Source of the DNA: DATCHW01 sp963806045
GTDB lineage: Bacteria; Bacteroidota; Ignavibacteria; Tepidaquicellales; Tepidaquicellaceae
DNA length: 64,000 nt
Reading direction: 5' to 3'
NCBI GenBank assembly: GCA_963806045.1
Contig: CAWDWP010000016.1
Span: 124,001-188,000 of the forward strand
Position numbers and translations under genes: made by a program. Positions 18,274 through 29,137 of the stretch are shown one piece after another. The notes beneath the pieces were generated by a model. That model saw only the letters and a list, made by a program, of their open reading frames with translations, was not told the DNA's origin and ran no database searches. Each line of letters opens with the position of its first letter. The first letter of the stretch is position 1.

Positions 18274-20505
18274 ATGCTGTTAGATTTATCCAATTTAAAT
18301 CCTGAACAAAAGAAAGCAGTCGAAGAGATTAATGGTCCCTGCATGATAATTGCCGGTGCAGGAAGCGGAAAAACCAGAGTCCTGACTTATAAAATTGCTT
18401 ATCTTATAGAATCCGGAATAAATCCTTACAAGATTCTGTCTCTTACTTTCACTAATAAAGCTGCCGAAGAAATGAAAAGCAGAGTAGCTTCTTTGTCACC
18501 AATAAATATTGACCCTCTCTGGATTGGAACTTTCCATTCAATGTTTGCAAGGATGCTCAGGATTGAAGCTGAATTAATAGGATATACCAGAAACTATACC
18601 ATATATGATTCTGATGATTCTCAAAACGTAATAAAGAGAATAATGGTTAGTCAGAATTTATCGGTGGAAAAAATCAATCCTGCAGCGATACATCACAGCA
18701 TAAGCAATTTAAAAAATAAGCTTATCTATCCAAATGAATTTGCTTCTATTGCTAAATCAAAATTCGAAATAAAGGTCAGTGAAATATATTACGAATATCA
18801 GGTTTATTTAAGGAAAAGTAATTCGATGGATTTTGATGATTTACTTTTGAAACCTATAGAATTATTTGAAACCAGACCGGAGATATTAGAAAAATACCAA
18901 AACAGATTTCAATACATTTTAGTTGACGAATACCAGGACACTAACAGAGCTCAATATATCGTTTTAAAAATGCTGGCGGCAAAAAATCAAAATATTTCCG
19001 TTGTTGGAGATGATGCCCAATCAATTTATCACTGGAGGGGTGCGGAAATTAAGAATATTTTCGATTTCGAATCTGATTTTAACAACCATAAATTATTCCG
19101 GCTTGAGCAGAATTACCGTTCAACAAAAAAGATTCTATCACTTGCGGATAATGTGATAATGCAAAACAAAAAGCAGATAGAAAAGACATTATGGACGGAG
19201 AATGGAAGCGGAGAATTTATCACAATAATAGAAACTATGACCGACAGGGATGAAGCTCACCGGGTTGCGAGATATATTAAAGAAGAGCTTCACAAAAGCA
19301 AAATCAATTTTAAAGATTTTGCTGTTCTATACAGAACAAATGCCCAGTCAAGGCTTATTGAAGATGCAATGAGAGAAAATGATATTCCATATTTAATAAT
19401 CGGAGGTATAAGATTTTATCAGAGAAAAGAAATTAAAGATGTATTAAGTTATTTCAGAATAATTGTAAACCCAAACGATGAAGAATCAATACTAAGAGTG
19501 TTGAATCTTACAGAAGGAATCGGAAAAACCACAATCGATAAACTCAATACAATTGCAGAGCATAGAAAAATAAGTCTTTCCGAAGTATTAAGTGAAATAT
19601 CAAAAGAATCAATTTTTGGTGCCAAAATAAAATCGGGCTTAAAAAAGATTAACGATTATATTCAGAAATATAAATATCTTAAAGATGAAATATCGCTTTC
19701 TGAGCTTTGCAAAGCGATGATAGACGAAATTGGATTAATAAAAGAATTAAAAGAAGAAGGAACTCCGGAATCCGAAGAGCGATTAAACAACATAAACGAG
19801 TTGATATCGGCAATTGTCGAGTTTTCAGAAGATGATAAAGATGCAAAGCTTGAAGATTTTCTCCAAAAAGTCTCTTTAGTAGCGGATATTGATAACCTTG
19901 ATAATAAAAAAAATGCAGTAACTCTGATGACAATCCACGCCGCTAAAGGTCTTGAATATTCCGTAGTCTTTATAACGGGATTAGAAGAAGGTTTATTCCC
20001 GGTTACAGGTTCGATTTCAAGTGAAGAAGAACTTGAAGAAGAGCGAAGATTATTTTATGTTGCAATTACCAGGGCAAAAGAAAAACTCTATATTTCTTTT
20101 GCAAATCAGCGTCATAGATTCGGCACTCCATCATATCAGATGAAATCCAGATTCCTGAAAGAAATTGACCAGGAAGTATTAACAGCGAATACTGTTTATG
20201 ATGGCTTTAAGCTTAACCAGAGCGGCAGAAACATTGTTAACAAAAGCACAGGGAAAAGACTTTTAGATTTTAAAGGTTCACGGTTTGAATCAATTAAGAT
20301 AAAACAACATGAAAATTTTTATGAAGATGATGACAAATTCCCTGAAATATCTAAAGGTGTCAAAATTTATCATGAAAAATTTGGTAACGGGACTGTAGTT
20401 TCAACAACGGGGAGAGGAACAGAAAAGAAAGCCGAGATATATTTCGATGACATAGGCGTTATAAAAATTATTCTTAAATATGCAAAAATGAGGGTATCAG
20501 GATGA
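18274..20505 (+). CDS. pcrA: UvrD/Rep-family ATP-dependent DNA helicase (PcrA-like)
   Basis: A 743-residue superfamily 1A 3'-5' helicase involved in repair and in removing RNA polymerase or recombination proteins. Q-motif LNPEQKKAV, Walker A AGAGSGKT (about 27-34), Walker B VDEYQDTN, motif III VGDDAQSIY, motif IV LEQNYRS, and motif V/VI TIHAAKGLEY and VAITRAKEKL are all visible. The C-terminal GVKIYHEKFGNGTVVS is the Tudor-like RNA-polymerase-binding end of PcrA. A TTG three bases upstream (18271) is also possible; the ATG is preferred. The stop overlaps the next gene's start by 4 bases (ATGA). Confidence 0.93.
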   Translation: MLLDLSNLNPEQKKAVEEINGPCMIIAGAGSGKTRVLTYKIAYLIESGINPYKILSLTFTNKAAEEMKSRVASLSPINIDPLWIGTFHSMFARMLRIEAELIGYTRNYTIYDSDDSQNVIKRIMVSQNLSVEKINPAAIHHSISNLKNKLIYPNEFASIAKSKFEIKVSEIYYEYQVYLRKSNSMDFDDLLLKPIELFETRPEILEKYQNRFQYILVDEYQDTNRAQYIVLKMLAAKNQNISVVGDDAQSIYHWRGAEIKNIFDFESDFNNHKLFRLEQNYRSTKKILSLADNVIMQNKKQIEKTLWTENGSGEFITIIETMTDRDEAHRVARYIKEELHKSKINFKDFAVLYRTNAQSRLIEDAMRENDIPYLIIGGIRFYQRKEIKDVLSYFRIIVNPNDEESILRVLNLTEGIGKTTIDKLNTIAEHRKISLSEVLSEISKESIFGAKIKSGLKKINDYIQKYKYLKDEISLSELCKAMIDEIGLIKELKEEGTPESEERLNNINELISAIVEFSEDDKDAKLEDFLQKVSLVADIDNLDNKKNAVTLMTIHAAKGLEYSVVFITGLEEGLFPVTGSISSEEELEEERRLFYVAITRAKEKLYISFANQRHRFGTPSYQMKSRFLKEIDQEVLTANTVYDGFKLNQSGRNIVNKSTGKRLLDFKGSRFESIKIKQHENFYEDDDKFPEISKGVKIYHEKFGNGTVVSTTGRGTEKKAEIYFDDIGVIKIILKYAKMRVSG

Positions 20506-20912
20506 ATTACTGGTTATTAAAAACAGAACCTTCTGTTTATTCATTTAACAATTTATTAAGCGATGGAAAGACTTGCTGGGATGGAGTTACGAGCAATGCC
20601 GGACTGAAATTTATCAGAAGTATTCAAAAAGGAGATTTCGCATTCATTTATCATACAGGAAATGAAAAATGCATTACCGGCATTTCAGAAATCGTATCAA
20701 ATCCTTATAAAGACCCCAAATCAGATGATGAGAGGTTAGTTGTATTTGATATTAAACCATTGAAGAAACTGGTTAAAGAGATTACGTTAACTCAAATCAA
20801 ATCAGATAAAGTTTTCTCAGACTTTGCATTAGTAAGAGAAGGCAGACTAACTGTTGTACCGGTTTCTAAGGAATTATGGAATTACATATTAAAACTAAGT
20901 GATACAAAATAA
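20502..20912 (+). CDS. EVE domain-containing protein (modified-base binding fold)
   Basis: A 136-residue protein that is a single EVE domain: start MNYWLLKTEPSVYSF, then the core TCWDGVTSNAGLKFI, then GDFAFIYHTGNEKCITGISEI. EVE proteins share the PUA/YTH fold and are thought to read modified bases in RNA or DNA. The start overlaps the helicase stop, so translation is coupled. The pairing with a helicase makes a nucleic-acid role plausible, but that is inference. Confidence 0.9.
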   Translation: MNYWLLKTEPSVYSFNNLLSDGKTCWDGVTSNAGLKFIRSIQKGDFAFIYHTGNEKCITGISEIVSNPYKDPKSDDERLVVFDIKPLKKLVKEITLTQIKSDKVFSDFALVREGRLTVVPVSKELWNYILKLSDTK

Positions 20913-20935
20913 TTTAAAAACTAAAAACGATAAAA

Positions 20936-21607
20936 TTGGAATTTTTCAAAGACATATATAACATTGTAACCGAAAAGGATTTTCTTAAAAATCTGATAAT
21001 GTGGGGCGGATATATAGGGTTATTTATTATTGTTTACGCGGAAACCGGATTGCTATTAGGTTTTTTCTTACCGGGTGATTCACTACTGGTTACTGCGGGA
21101 CTTTTAGCTGCAACTCCCGTATCGGCAGCTACTCCGGATGTTCATTACCTGAATATTGTATATTTAATTCTCCTGCTAATTCCTGCTTCGATTCTTGGTG
21201 ATAACACCGGATATTTAATTGGATATAAAGCAGGACCAAAGCTTTTTAAAAAAGAACAATCTTTATTTTTCCGAAAAGATTATTTGATAAAAACACACGA
21301 ATTTTATGAAAAATACGGCGGTATTGCATTAATACTTGCAAAGTTTACGCCGATTGTCAGAGCGTTCGTAGCTACGGTAGCAGGAATAGGACAGATGAGT
21401 TACTGGAAGTTTTTTAGATTTAATATGATAGGTGCTATTACCTGGATTTCAAGTATGACGTTACTCGGTTACTTTCTCGGCAGAAATATTCCGGATATTG
21501 ATAAACACATAGAAAAAGTTATTGCAGTAATTATATTTATATCTTTCCTGCCAATTATTATTAAATATATCAGACATAAATTATCAAAGAAAAAAATTAC
21601 AGCATAA
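20936..21607 (+). CDS. DedA-family membrane protein
   Basis: A 223-residue protein from a TTG start. The family signatures are AETGLLLGFFLPGDSLLVTAG (about 36-56) and the re-entrant segment KFTPIVRAFVATVAGIGQM (about 142-160); the last helix is near 197-213. DedA/VTT-domain proteins move lipid carriers such as undecaprenyl phosphate or phospholipids across the inner membrane; which one this protein handles is unknown. It is 23 bases after the EVE gene, likely one transcript. Confidence 0.9.
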   Translation: MEFFKDIYNIVTEKDFLKNLIMWGGYIGLFIIVYAETGLLLGFFLPGDSLLVTAGLLAATPVSAATPDVHYLNIVYLILLLIPASILGDNTGYLIGYKAGPKLFKKEQSLFFRKDYLIKTHEFYEKYGGIALILAKFTPIVRAFVATVAGIGQMSYWKFFRFNMIGAITWISSMTLLGYFLGRNIPDIDKHIEKVIAVIIFISFLPIIIKYIRHKLSKKKITA

Positions 21608-21675
21608 CAAGTTAATATTTATGGTAGAAGAAAGATGATTTTAACAGGAATATTTGATTACTATCTATTTTAAGA

Positions 21676-21706
21676 TTGTATCAATACTTATATTATTATA
21701 TTTTTG
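21676..21706 (+). promoter_or_regulatory. Candidate housekeeping promoter for tRNA-Ser
   Basis: TTG at 21676-21678, a 20-base spacer and TATTTTTG at 21699-21706 fit the Bacteroidota TTG / TAnnTTTG promoter. A start a few bases on would give a short leader to the tRNA at 21727. In AT-rich DNA such a match can be chance. Confidence 0.35.
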
Positions 21707-21726
21707 TAAACTAAGTATTTAATTAC

Positions 21727-21813
21727 AGAGAGTTGTCCGAGTGGTTGAAGGAGCACGCCTGGAAAGTGTGTAACTGGGGAACTGGTTCGCGGGTTCGAAT
21801 CCCGCACTCTCTG
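21727..21813 (+). tRNA. tRNA-Ser (anticodon GGA)
   Basis: The 87-nt sequence folds as a class II tRNA: acceptor stem AGAGAGT with ACTCTCT and discriminator G, D-arm TCCGAGTGGTTGAAGGA, anticodon stem CACGC/GTGTG with loop CTGGAAA (anticodon GGA), a long variable arm and T-arm CGGGTTCGAATCCCG. The 3' CCA is not encoded (CAG follows). It reads serine codons UCC and UCU. A terminator follows 25 bases later. Confidence 0.97.
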
Positions 21814-21837
21814 CAGAGAAAGCATAAACAATAAAAA

Positions 21838-21862
21838 AAGCAGATAATAATCTGCTTTTTTT
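21838..21862 (+). terminator. Intrinsic terminator of tRNA-Ser
   Basis: AAGCAGAT (21838-21845) pairs with ATCTGCTT (21850-21857) around a 4-base loop and runs into a T tract. It lies directly after tRNA-Ser. Confidence 0.85.
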
Positions 21863-21961
21863 ATTAAAAACTTCAACAAACCAGCTATTATATAAAATTT
21901 TTTTATACAGATTTTAATCCTGACTTGAGTTTATAACAAGAATTAATTTAATTAGTTCGAT

Positions 21962-23342
21962 ATGATGAATGAATCGAGATTTAAATTATATATATTAATC
22001 ATAATTACGCTGTCGTCATTTATGACAGCATTTATGGGTTCAGCGATAAATGTTGCTCTTCCAATCATAGGAAAAGAATTTAATGCTGGTGCTGTATTAT
22101 TAAGCTGGTTTGCTACTGCATACTTATTAACCACAGCGGTTTTACTTATTCCTATAGGAAAACTTTCCGATATATACGGAAGAGGAAAATTTTTAAAGGC
22201 AGGTATAATAATATTTTCAGTGGGTTCACTTCTTTGCGGATTATCAAATTCCGGAATTGTACTTTTAATTTTAAGATTATTTCAGGGTATTGGTTCGGCA
22301 ATGATTTTTACCACAGCTGCTGCAATTCTTGTTTCCGTTTTTCCGATTAACGAAAGAGGAAAAGTAATTGGAATTTATATAACATCCGTTTATACCGGTC
22401 TTTCTACAGGACCATTTCTGGGCGGTATTATTTCCCATTACCTTGGATGGAGGTATATTTTTTATTTCAATTTTATTATAGGAACGATTCTAATTTTGTT
22501 CGTATTTATGAAACTGAAAACTGACTGGATTGAAGCTGAAGATGAAAAATTTGATTTGACAGGTTCAATCATATATATACTTTCCCTGACTGCTCTTATG
22601 CTGGGACTCACTTTTCTGCCCCAAATAACAGGTGCCATTTTACTGATTTCCGGATTAACGGGGCTTTATGTTTTTTATTTATATGAAAAGAAAAAGGAGA
22701 ATCCTGTTTTTAATGTTAATCGTTTTTAAATCCAATAAAACATTTACATATTCTAATATAGCGGCTCTGATAAATTACAGTGCAACTTTCGCAATAAGTT
22801 TTCTAATGAGTTTATATCTGCAAAATATAAAGGGTTTAACTTCTCAGGACGCAGGTTTTATATTAGTTACACAACCTCTGATGATGGCAGTGTTTTCTCC
22901 TCTTGCGGGTAAATTATCGGATAAAATCGAGCCTCAAAAAGTTGCTTCTTTGGGAATGGGATTTTTGACAGGAGGATTAATTTTATTTGCCTTCCTGAAC
23001 GTGGACTTTAGTTATTTATTAATAATCGTCAATCTTGCAATAATTGGGTTTGGATTTGCTTTGTTTTCCTCACCTAATACAAATGCTGTTATGAGTTCTG
23101 TTGACAAAAGATACTATGGAGTGGCATCATCAACACTTTCATCAATGAGAATGGTTGGTCAGATGTTTAGCATGGGTATTGTGATTGTAATATTTTCAAT
23201 ATTTATCGGAAAAGGAGAAATAACTGCCGATAATCAAGAGGCTTTTATCTCCGGCATAAGGTTAGCATTTTTACTTTTCAGTGTATTGTGTTTTTTAGGT
23301 ATTTTTGCATCGTTAGCGAGAGGAAAAATACATAACAATTGA
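21962..23342 (+). CDS. MFS drug-efflux transporter (DHA2, 14-TM type), split by a frameshift
   Basis: The first frame (21962-22729) encodes the N-terminal half with GSAINVALPIIGKEF, WFATAYLLTTAVLLIP, the motif A loop GKLSDIYGRGKF and a motif C region GIYITSVYTGLSTGPFLGG. The second frame (to 23342) carries on with NKTFTYSNIAALINYSATFA and the C-terminal helices. The two join in phase if one T is removed from the TTTTT run at 22723-22727, giving NVNRFKSNK across the joint and about 459 residues, a normal 14-TM length. Export of small toxic compounds is the family role; substrate unknown. I take the break as a probable sequence error, though a real mutation is possible. Confidence 0.85.
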
Positions 23343-23568
23343 AGAATGAAAAATGATTAATGAGTAATGAATAATGGAAAAAGTAGTCAGTAGTTAGTAG
23401 CAAATATGACCGACGCTATACAACGATTAATGAGAAATGATGAACTGTTAATGAGAAATGAAGAATCAGTAATAAGAGATAAAAAATGAACTACAATAAA
23501 TTAACTTATAAAAAAAGGACAGAATAAATTAGTCTACCTTTTGGAAACATTTGTAAAAAATAAACCTG
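23343..23568. other. AT-rich spacer with repeated 'AATGAGAAATGA'-like words
   Basis: Between the MFS gene and the convergent fatty acid hydroxylase lies a purine-rich stretch in which words such as TTAATGAG, AATGAGAAATGA and GAAGAATGAAAAATGA recur irregularly up to about 23490. It has no open frame or hairpin. It looks like slippage-prone low-complexity DNA. Confidence 0.5.
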
Positions 23569-24201
23569 TTATTTTTTTTCATCCTTGGCCTCAAGAAATG
23601 ATGGAACAGTTCTGAAGACATAATCCCATAAAGGGTTACTTACACCGTAAGCCGAATCTTCCCCATAGTAGTGATGTTTTAAATGGTATTCCTTGAGATA
23701 TTTCAGTATTCCCGATTTCATTTTAAAATGGTGTGTCGCATAGTGTATGGAATCATAAGCCACATATCCAAGAACCAAACCGCTAAATGCATTAAGGTAA
23801 TATATACCAAAAACCCATTTAAAGAAGAAAAAGAAAATTAAAGCCAAGGGAATACTTACGAGCAACGGCATTACCAACCTTGTGCTATCCCGAGGATAAT
23901 CGTGATGTATTCCATGAACCAGGAAGTGAAGCTTCTTGCCAACTTCGGTTTTCGGACTATAGTGGAAGGCAAATCTATGGATAATATACTCCAGCAGAGT
24001 CCACAAAAAAATGCCAAGCAGAGTAAATAGTACTCCATTAATAATTTTATCAATCTGCCTGAATCCGAAATACTCCGCAACTGATACCACCGGGATGTAG
24101 ACTACGAGCGGAGTTGCAGGATGTATATGCGAAAAATATTCCAAAACCGGATTTTTAAACAAAGGAACTGTCTCATCCCTGTTAGAAACAAAGTTAGGCA
24201 T
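23569..24201 (-). CDS. Fatty acid hydroxylase / sterol desaturase superfamily membrane enzyme
   Basis: A 210-residue membrane protein with about four helices and the full di-iron histidine set: HRFAFHYSP (HxxxxH), HGIHHDYPRD (HxxHH), HYATHH and EYHLKHHYY. The layout resembles the catalytic half of fatty acid 2-hydroxylases (Scs7/FA2H type), without a cytochrome b5 domain. A likely job is 2-hydroxylation of acyl chains of membrane lipids, using oxygen and an external electron donor; substrate is inferred. Oxygen use would imply at least micro-aerobic life. The gene is monocistronic, facing the MFS gene. Confidence 0.85.
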   Translation of the reverse strand: MPNFVSNRDETVPLFKNPVLEYFSHIHPATPLVVYIPVVSVAEYFGFRQIDKIINGVLFTLLGIFLWTLLEYIIHRFAFHYSPKTEVGKKLHFLVHGIHHDYPRDSTRLVMPLLVSIPLALIFFFFFKWVFGIYYLNAFSGLVLGYVAYDSIHYATHHFKMKSGILKYLKEYHLKHHYYGEDSAYGVSNPLWDYVFRTVPSFLEAKDEKK

Positions 24202-24437
24202 AATTATAAAATTTATTTAAAAAAACATTTTCTAAATTTAAATATTAATTTCTCTAATCAAAAGGATTAACGTAATTTTATAAAAAAAAGTTCAGAAAGA
24301 ACTCAAATTCGGAAAATTAATAAAGGAGTGCCCCTATGTAACTTAAGTCAGTAGTGCATTTTACGTATGTTGCATTTTTTCGAATACATTATTATCTTAA
24401 GCCAAGAAATCCCATAAATTAAAAAAAAGGAAATTCA

Positions 24438-24719
24438 ATGAACAAAGAACAACTCATTGACAAAATTGCTGGTGATGCAGAAATCACTAAAGTAAGCGCA
24501 AGAGCTGCATTAGAATCTTTTATGGATGCAGTAAAAAAAGCAGTAAAGAAGGGTGATAAAGTCGGGTTAGTAGGATTCGGCACATTCTCGAGGGGAAATA
24601 GAAAAGCAAGAGCCGGAAGAAATCCTCAAACCGGTAAGGAAATTAAAATTGCTGCGAAGAAAGTTGCGAAATTCAAAGCCGGAAAAGAATTTGCAAACTT
24701 TGTAAACGGTAAGAAATAA
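24438..24719 (+). CDS. hup: HU-family DNA-binding protein
   Basis: A 93-residue HU/IHF-type histone-like protein: MNKEQLIDKIAGDAEITK at the start, GFGTFSRGNRKARAGRNPQTGKEI spanning the DNA-binding arm, and AKFKAGKEFANFVN at the end. It bends and compacts DNA as a dimer. A purine-rich AAAGGA sits a few bases upstream of the ATG, one of the better ribosome-binding sites in the window. The 236-base upstream region has no gene and probably holds its promoter. A terminator follows. Confidence 0.97.
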   Translation: MNKEQLIDKIAGDAEITKVSARAALESFMDAVKKAVKKGDKVGLVGFGTFSRGNRKARAGRNPQTGKEIKIAAKKVAKFKAGKEFANFVNGKK

Positions 24720-24741
24720 TTTTAGTTATAAATTTTTTCAG

Positions 24742-24770
24742 AAGCACTGCTGAAAGGCAGTGCTTTTTTT
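24742..24770 (+). terminator. Intrinsic terminator of the HU gene
   Basis: AAGCACTGC (24742-24750) pairs with GCAGTGCTT (24757-24765) with a 6-base loop, followed by a T tract to 24770. The tract reaches the stop codon of the convergent protease gene. Confidence 0.92.
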
Positions 24771-27700
24771 ATTTGATGACTGCAAATTTTCCGACTTTTT
24801 CCTTAACATCAATACCTCTGGAATCTTTACCCGTTGCCCGGAAAATATAAATACCTGATGGAATAAAATTTCCGTCCTGGTCTTTTAAATCCCAATCAGC
24901 TCCCCCATTAGAAGTTAGCTCGTCTACTTTGCTTATAAATTTCCCCGTCAAATCATATATGTAAATCGAAGCAACAGGAGTCAAATTCGCAAACGTGATA
25001 ATATTTTTCCCGGAATTTATTTTATATGGATTAGGGTAAACCGTAACTTCTTCAAGATTTTCCTTGTTGAATGTAAGTCCAAGGAAACTCCCGGCGCCTT
25101 CAACAATTTTAATCCCGTTCTGAGAATATAAATTAAAAACCCTCAGAATGTAATTTCTCCCGGAAGCTCCAATGTAACCTTTATTTTCAAGATTCAAATA
25201 AACGACCGAAGGATTAGAATTATCCCGTTCTGCTGAAATTACTTTCTGGAAGAAAGGTTCAAATACATAATTATTTAAATTGCTTAAAGAAGAAGAATCA
25301 ACCGGTAAATTAAATTCAACCTGAAGTCTGTATTTTCCGGCAAGAGATAATTTTTGCATATAAAATTTTTGAGTATCTGACTGACTTGCCTGAAAACTTA
25401 CAATATTTGAATCGACCGGTGAACCATAAAAGTCCGACAAATTTCTTGAAAATATTGAATAATTTCCATTTGGTATTCTTTGCCCAAAACTCAATAAATA
25501 TTCAAAATCGTTCTTAAAGGATATATTTTTAGGTGAACCTAAACCATTACTTAAAACAAAGGAGTTCATCGGAGGAATCAGGTAATTCACTTTTTCAGAA
25601 AAAACAGTAAGAATAAAACCATTTCCAAGATAACTTGCTGAAAGTAACCTTGATTTATTGTGTGTAAATGCCTTTTTTATTACCGTAGGCTGACTTTCCC
25701 TGATAAGAAGACTGGTATCTACAGCGGAAACAAAATAAAAATAATCTTTCCTGTTTAAGAGATTAATATCCATATATCCCGGAGTTTGTACTGAATCCAA
25801 AAGTACGAAATGAAGCGAGTCAAAACTACTTCTATATATTTTATAATAGTCCGCTCCCGCAGACGGATCAAAACTAATGGTAACTTTATTGGAATCTATG
25901 GCAAACACTTTAAGACTCAAAGGTGTAGGCGGTATTTGATTTGCAACATTTTTCTCATAGAAGAAAAGCGTATCATTATTCGTATTTAATCCAATTTCGT
26001 TTACACCATTTTTATCAAAATCATATACTAACTGGTTAAAAGAATTAATATCATTTAAATAAAATACGGGTTTAAATGACTGACTCGTGACATCATATTT
26101 AAGAATATAGAAATATAAACCGGTATTTACTAAAATTTCATCCTGAGAACCATTATCAATATTACCGGATTTAGTAGATATCTGAGCAGTGGGTTTATTA
26201 TTGTATATATCTGCATTTCCTACAATGCTATAATTTCCGTTCTGATACTTAAAAACATATAAGGAATAATATTGAGAGGGATTATTATCATTAGTTACCG
26301 TACCAACCGCAAATTCCTTTTTTCCATCACCGAGGAAATCTCCCGAAGACAAGGTTTTCACCTTTGATAAATCTGTCGAATGTATAAGAAAATACTTTGG
26401 AATATGTGTTATTTGAAACACATTTATAAACCTGAAGAACAGTATTGGGGCTTGATGATGATGGATTATTATAAATTAAATTTGTAAATACTATCTCGAG
26501 TTTCCCATCGTTATCAAAATCTTCTACCAATACATTTTGGGAATTAGGTTCTGAAGAAGCGCCTCCTTCATAGGGAAGGTTTGCAATTTCCACAAAATTA
26601 AAATTTCCTGTGTTTTCCAGAATTCGTAATCCTGTTTTACCAAAACCAATTATTTCTTTTAAGCTATCACCATCAGTATCTGCAATTCTTGAAGACCAAA
26701 AATTATTACCAAGCGTATCAGACCAAACCAAAGAAGTTGGGACCTGCGAATTAGACGGTGGTTTAAACAAGAATCCATTTCTACCCTTCGAAGCAAGCAT
26801 TTCAATTTTTGAATCAGAATTCACATCACCGAGGTCCCTTGCAATAATAAAATCATTCCATTGATTACCAGGAACTCTCTGGAAAATTCCACTACTGAAT
26901 GTGTAAACACCTGTTCTTAAGTTATTATTTATTTCATTTGCGAATAAATTATCTTTTCCATTACCAATATCAATAATTTTATTGCATATTTGCAATGCAG
27001 GAAGCGAATAACTTTTCCTCACAAATCCGTAACTGTTTATCTCCCTTCCTGTTTTGAAAAGGAAAGCCGGGTTAGACAATACCGTGCTTTTCCCATTCAG
27101 AGATACTACTTCAATATAAAATTCATAATCCGTATCGGGAATTAAATCCGAACATTTAATTAATCCGGAATGAGATTGCGTAATTACTCCTATATTCGAG
27201 CCTCCGTCTGCATAAATAAACTGAAAAGGTTCATTAATATTTTTCCTTTTAAAATAAATTTTACCGAGAGTTTTTTTATTAGTTGTAAATTCAACCAATT
27301 CAGAGTAATTATTTTTATCAATTAAATTCCCAAAAGAATAATCAAGAATTACAGGATTACTCCTGTCTTTATAAATCACCTGACTATGCTGAATGGTTCT
27401 GCCGTTCTGAAGATTGATAATTAAACTTAAAGTATAAGATGTATCTGCGAGAGATGATGTGTTCCATTTATAAACTGTATCGGAAATAACCTGCGATGCG
27501 ACATTGGTAACCAAAGGGATAATGTTTTGAGGATATTCGCTAATGCCGTAATAGATTGAGTATGATGAAAACAACGGGGACGCAGCAGAAATACAAATTG
27601 GAACGGTATCATTTGCAAATGAATAATCCTGATAAGGATTATATATTCTGGCTATCGAAGGATTAAAGGAATTATTTAATGAACTAATTGCATTTATTCT

Positions 27701-29050
27701 ACCTGAGGCAAGCTCGAAATTCCAACCGGATTGACCGTTAAGATAGCTTGTAGATGAAACCAGAATTCCTCTCATTTCTTCAGGTTTTAATCCTGGATTT
27801 TGTTTTAATAAGTGTGCAGCAACTCCGGCAATAATGGGAGCGGAAAAAGATGTTCCGTTAACATAATCATAATCATTACCGAATTGCTGATTTCCTTTCC
27901 CAATCCTGGTCGTTGACAGAATCAGTGAACCGGGTGCAAAGATATCAACTGTTGTTCCATATGAAGAAAATGAAGATTTCGAATCCAGTGCATCTGATGA
28001 AGCTACAGAAGTGACTTCATCGAAAGCAGAAGGATAATGCAGCCTAAATGACGCATCGTTTCCTGCGGAACAAGAAATGAATATGTTCTGCGAATATGCA
28101 AATCTGATGACGTCCCTCAACAAGTTACTATATGTATAATCGCCAAAACTGAAATTGAAAATTTTAATGCCAGCAGACATTCCATAAAGTATTGCAACCG
28201 CTACATCACTTTCATCCCCGTTTCCGTCTGCATCAAAAGCTTTTAAAACTAAAACTTTAGACTTCGGAGCTATTGAAGAAATTCCTATTCCGTTATTGGT
28301 GCTAGCATTGATAATTCCTGTAACAGCTGTTCCGTGAGAAAATTTATTATCATCAGCAGGATTATTATTCCCTCCGATTAAATTCCCTCCGTCAAAATAA
28401 TGAACGAAATTCCAACCACGCCAATCATCAATAAATCCATTTCCATCATCATCTATCCCGTTATTTTCTTTGCCATTACCATATTCTCCGTAATTTATAA
28501 AAAAACTTTCCTGTAAGTCAGGATGTAAAAAATCCAAACCTGAATCAATCACGCCAATCAATATGGTAGAATCGCAAACTGAGTTTCCCCAAACATCCTG
28601 CATACCGATAAGTGATAAATAATATTGATAAGAATAATATGGATCATTAGGGACAAAATTTGCAGAATAATCTCCTTCAATCTTTAACACATTATTCAGT
28701 TCAACATATTCAATATATTCGTTCGAAGAAATCAGGGAAATACTACTTTTCAGGTTTAAACTATCAGTTGATAATATAAAGATTCTGTCTAATCCAAACC
28801 CGCTATAATTACTTATATTTGTCAGAGAGGAACTTTTAAATAATACACGGGAATTGTTAATGTTTTGCTCCCTGCAGGTTTTTGAAAGAGAATTATTATC
28901 AGCTAGAAAAGAATTATTCTTAAAGATATTAATAACATTTTGAGGAGTGTTTTTCTTTAATTTGATTATAAAATGCTTTTGCCCGGCATCAGCAAATTGA
29001 ATAATGAAGATTGTAATCAGAAAGACAAAAATGATTTTATATTTATTCAT
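24769..29050 (-). CDS. Secreted S8 (subtilisin-like) protease with FG-GAP-like repeats and sorting domain; one frameshift
   Basis: About 1426 residues once one base is removed near 26343-26351, where the N-terminal frame (26327-29050) and the C-terminal frame (24769-26421) join as ..GENLVSGDFLGDGKKEFA. A signal peptide is followed by a prodomain and the catalytic triad: IGVIDSGLDF (Asp), FSHGTAVTGI (His), NGTSFSAPI (Ser). Then come Ig/FN3-like segments, a repeat region with calcium-type DxNxDxK loops (VNSDSKIEM, DFDNDGKLEI), and a C-terminal sorting domain with VYPNPYKI, YIYDLTGKF and final KVGKFAVIK. It would be exported by T9SS and degrade extracellular protein. ATG at 29050 is preferred over TTG at 29056. 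Confidence 0.88.
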
Positions 29051-29137
29051 TGTCAAATTTAAACTTTTAAAGATAAACCACGATGAAACGAAAATAAATA
29101 CAATATTGAGTAAGGCACATAGACCTCAATTAATACA

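Noticed and set aside
21838..21862. Attachment site at tRNA-Ser
   Set aside because: No duplicate of the tRNA 3' end was noticed downstream and the next gene is a normal transporter, so no integrated element is supported.
22668..22740. A programmed +1 frameshift in the MFS gene at TTT TAA
   Set aside because: The site resembles +1 slip sites such as that of prfB, but nine further breaks in the window share no such motif, and some are far from any stop codon.
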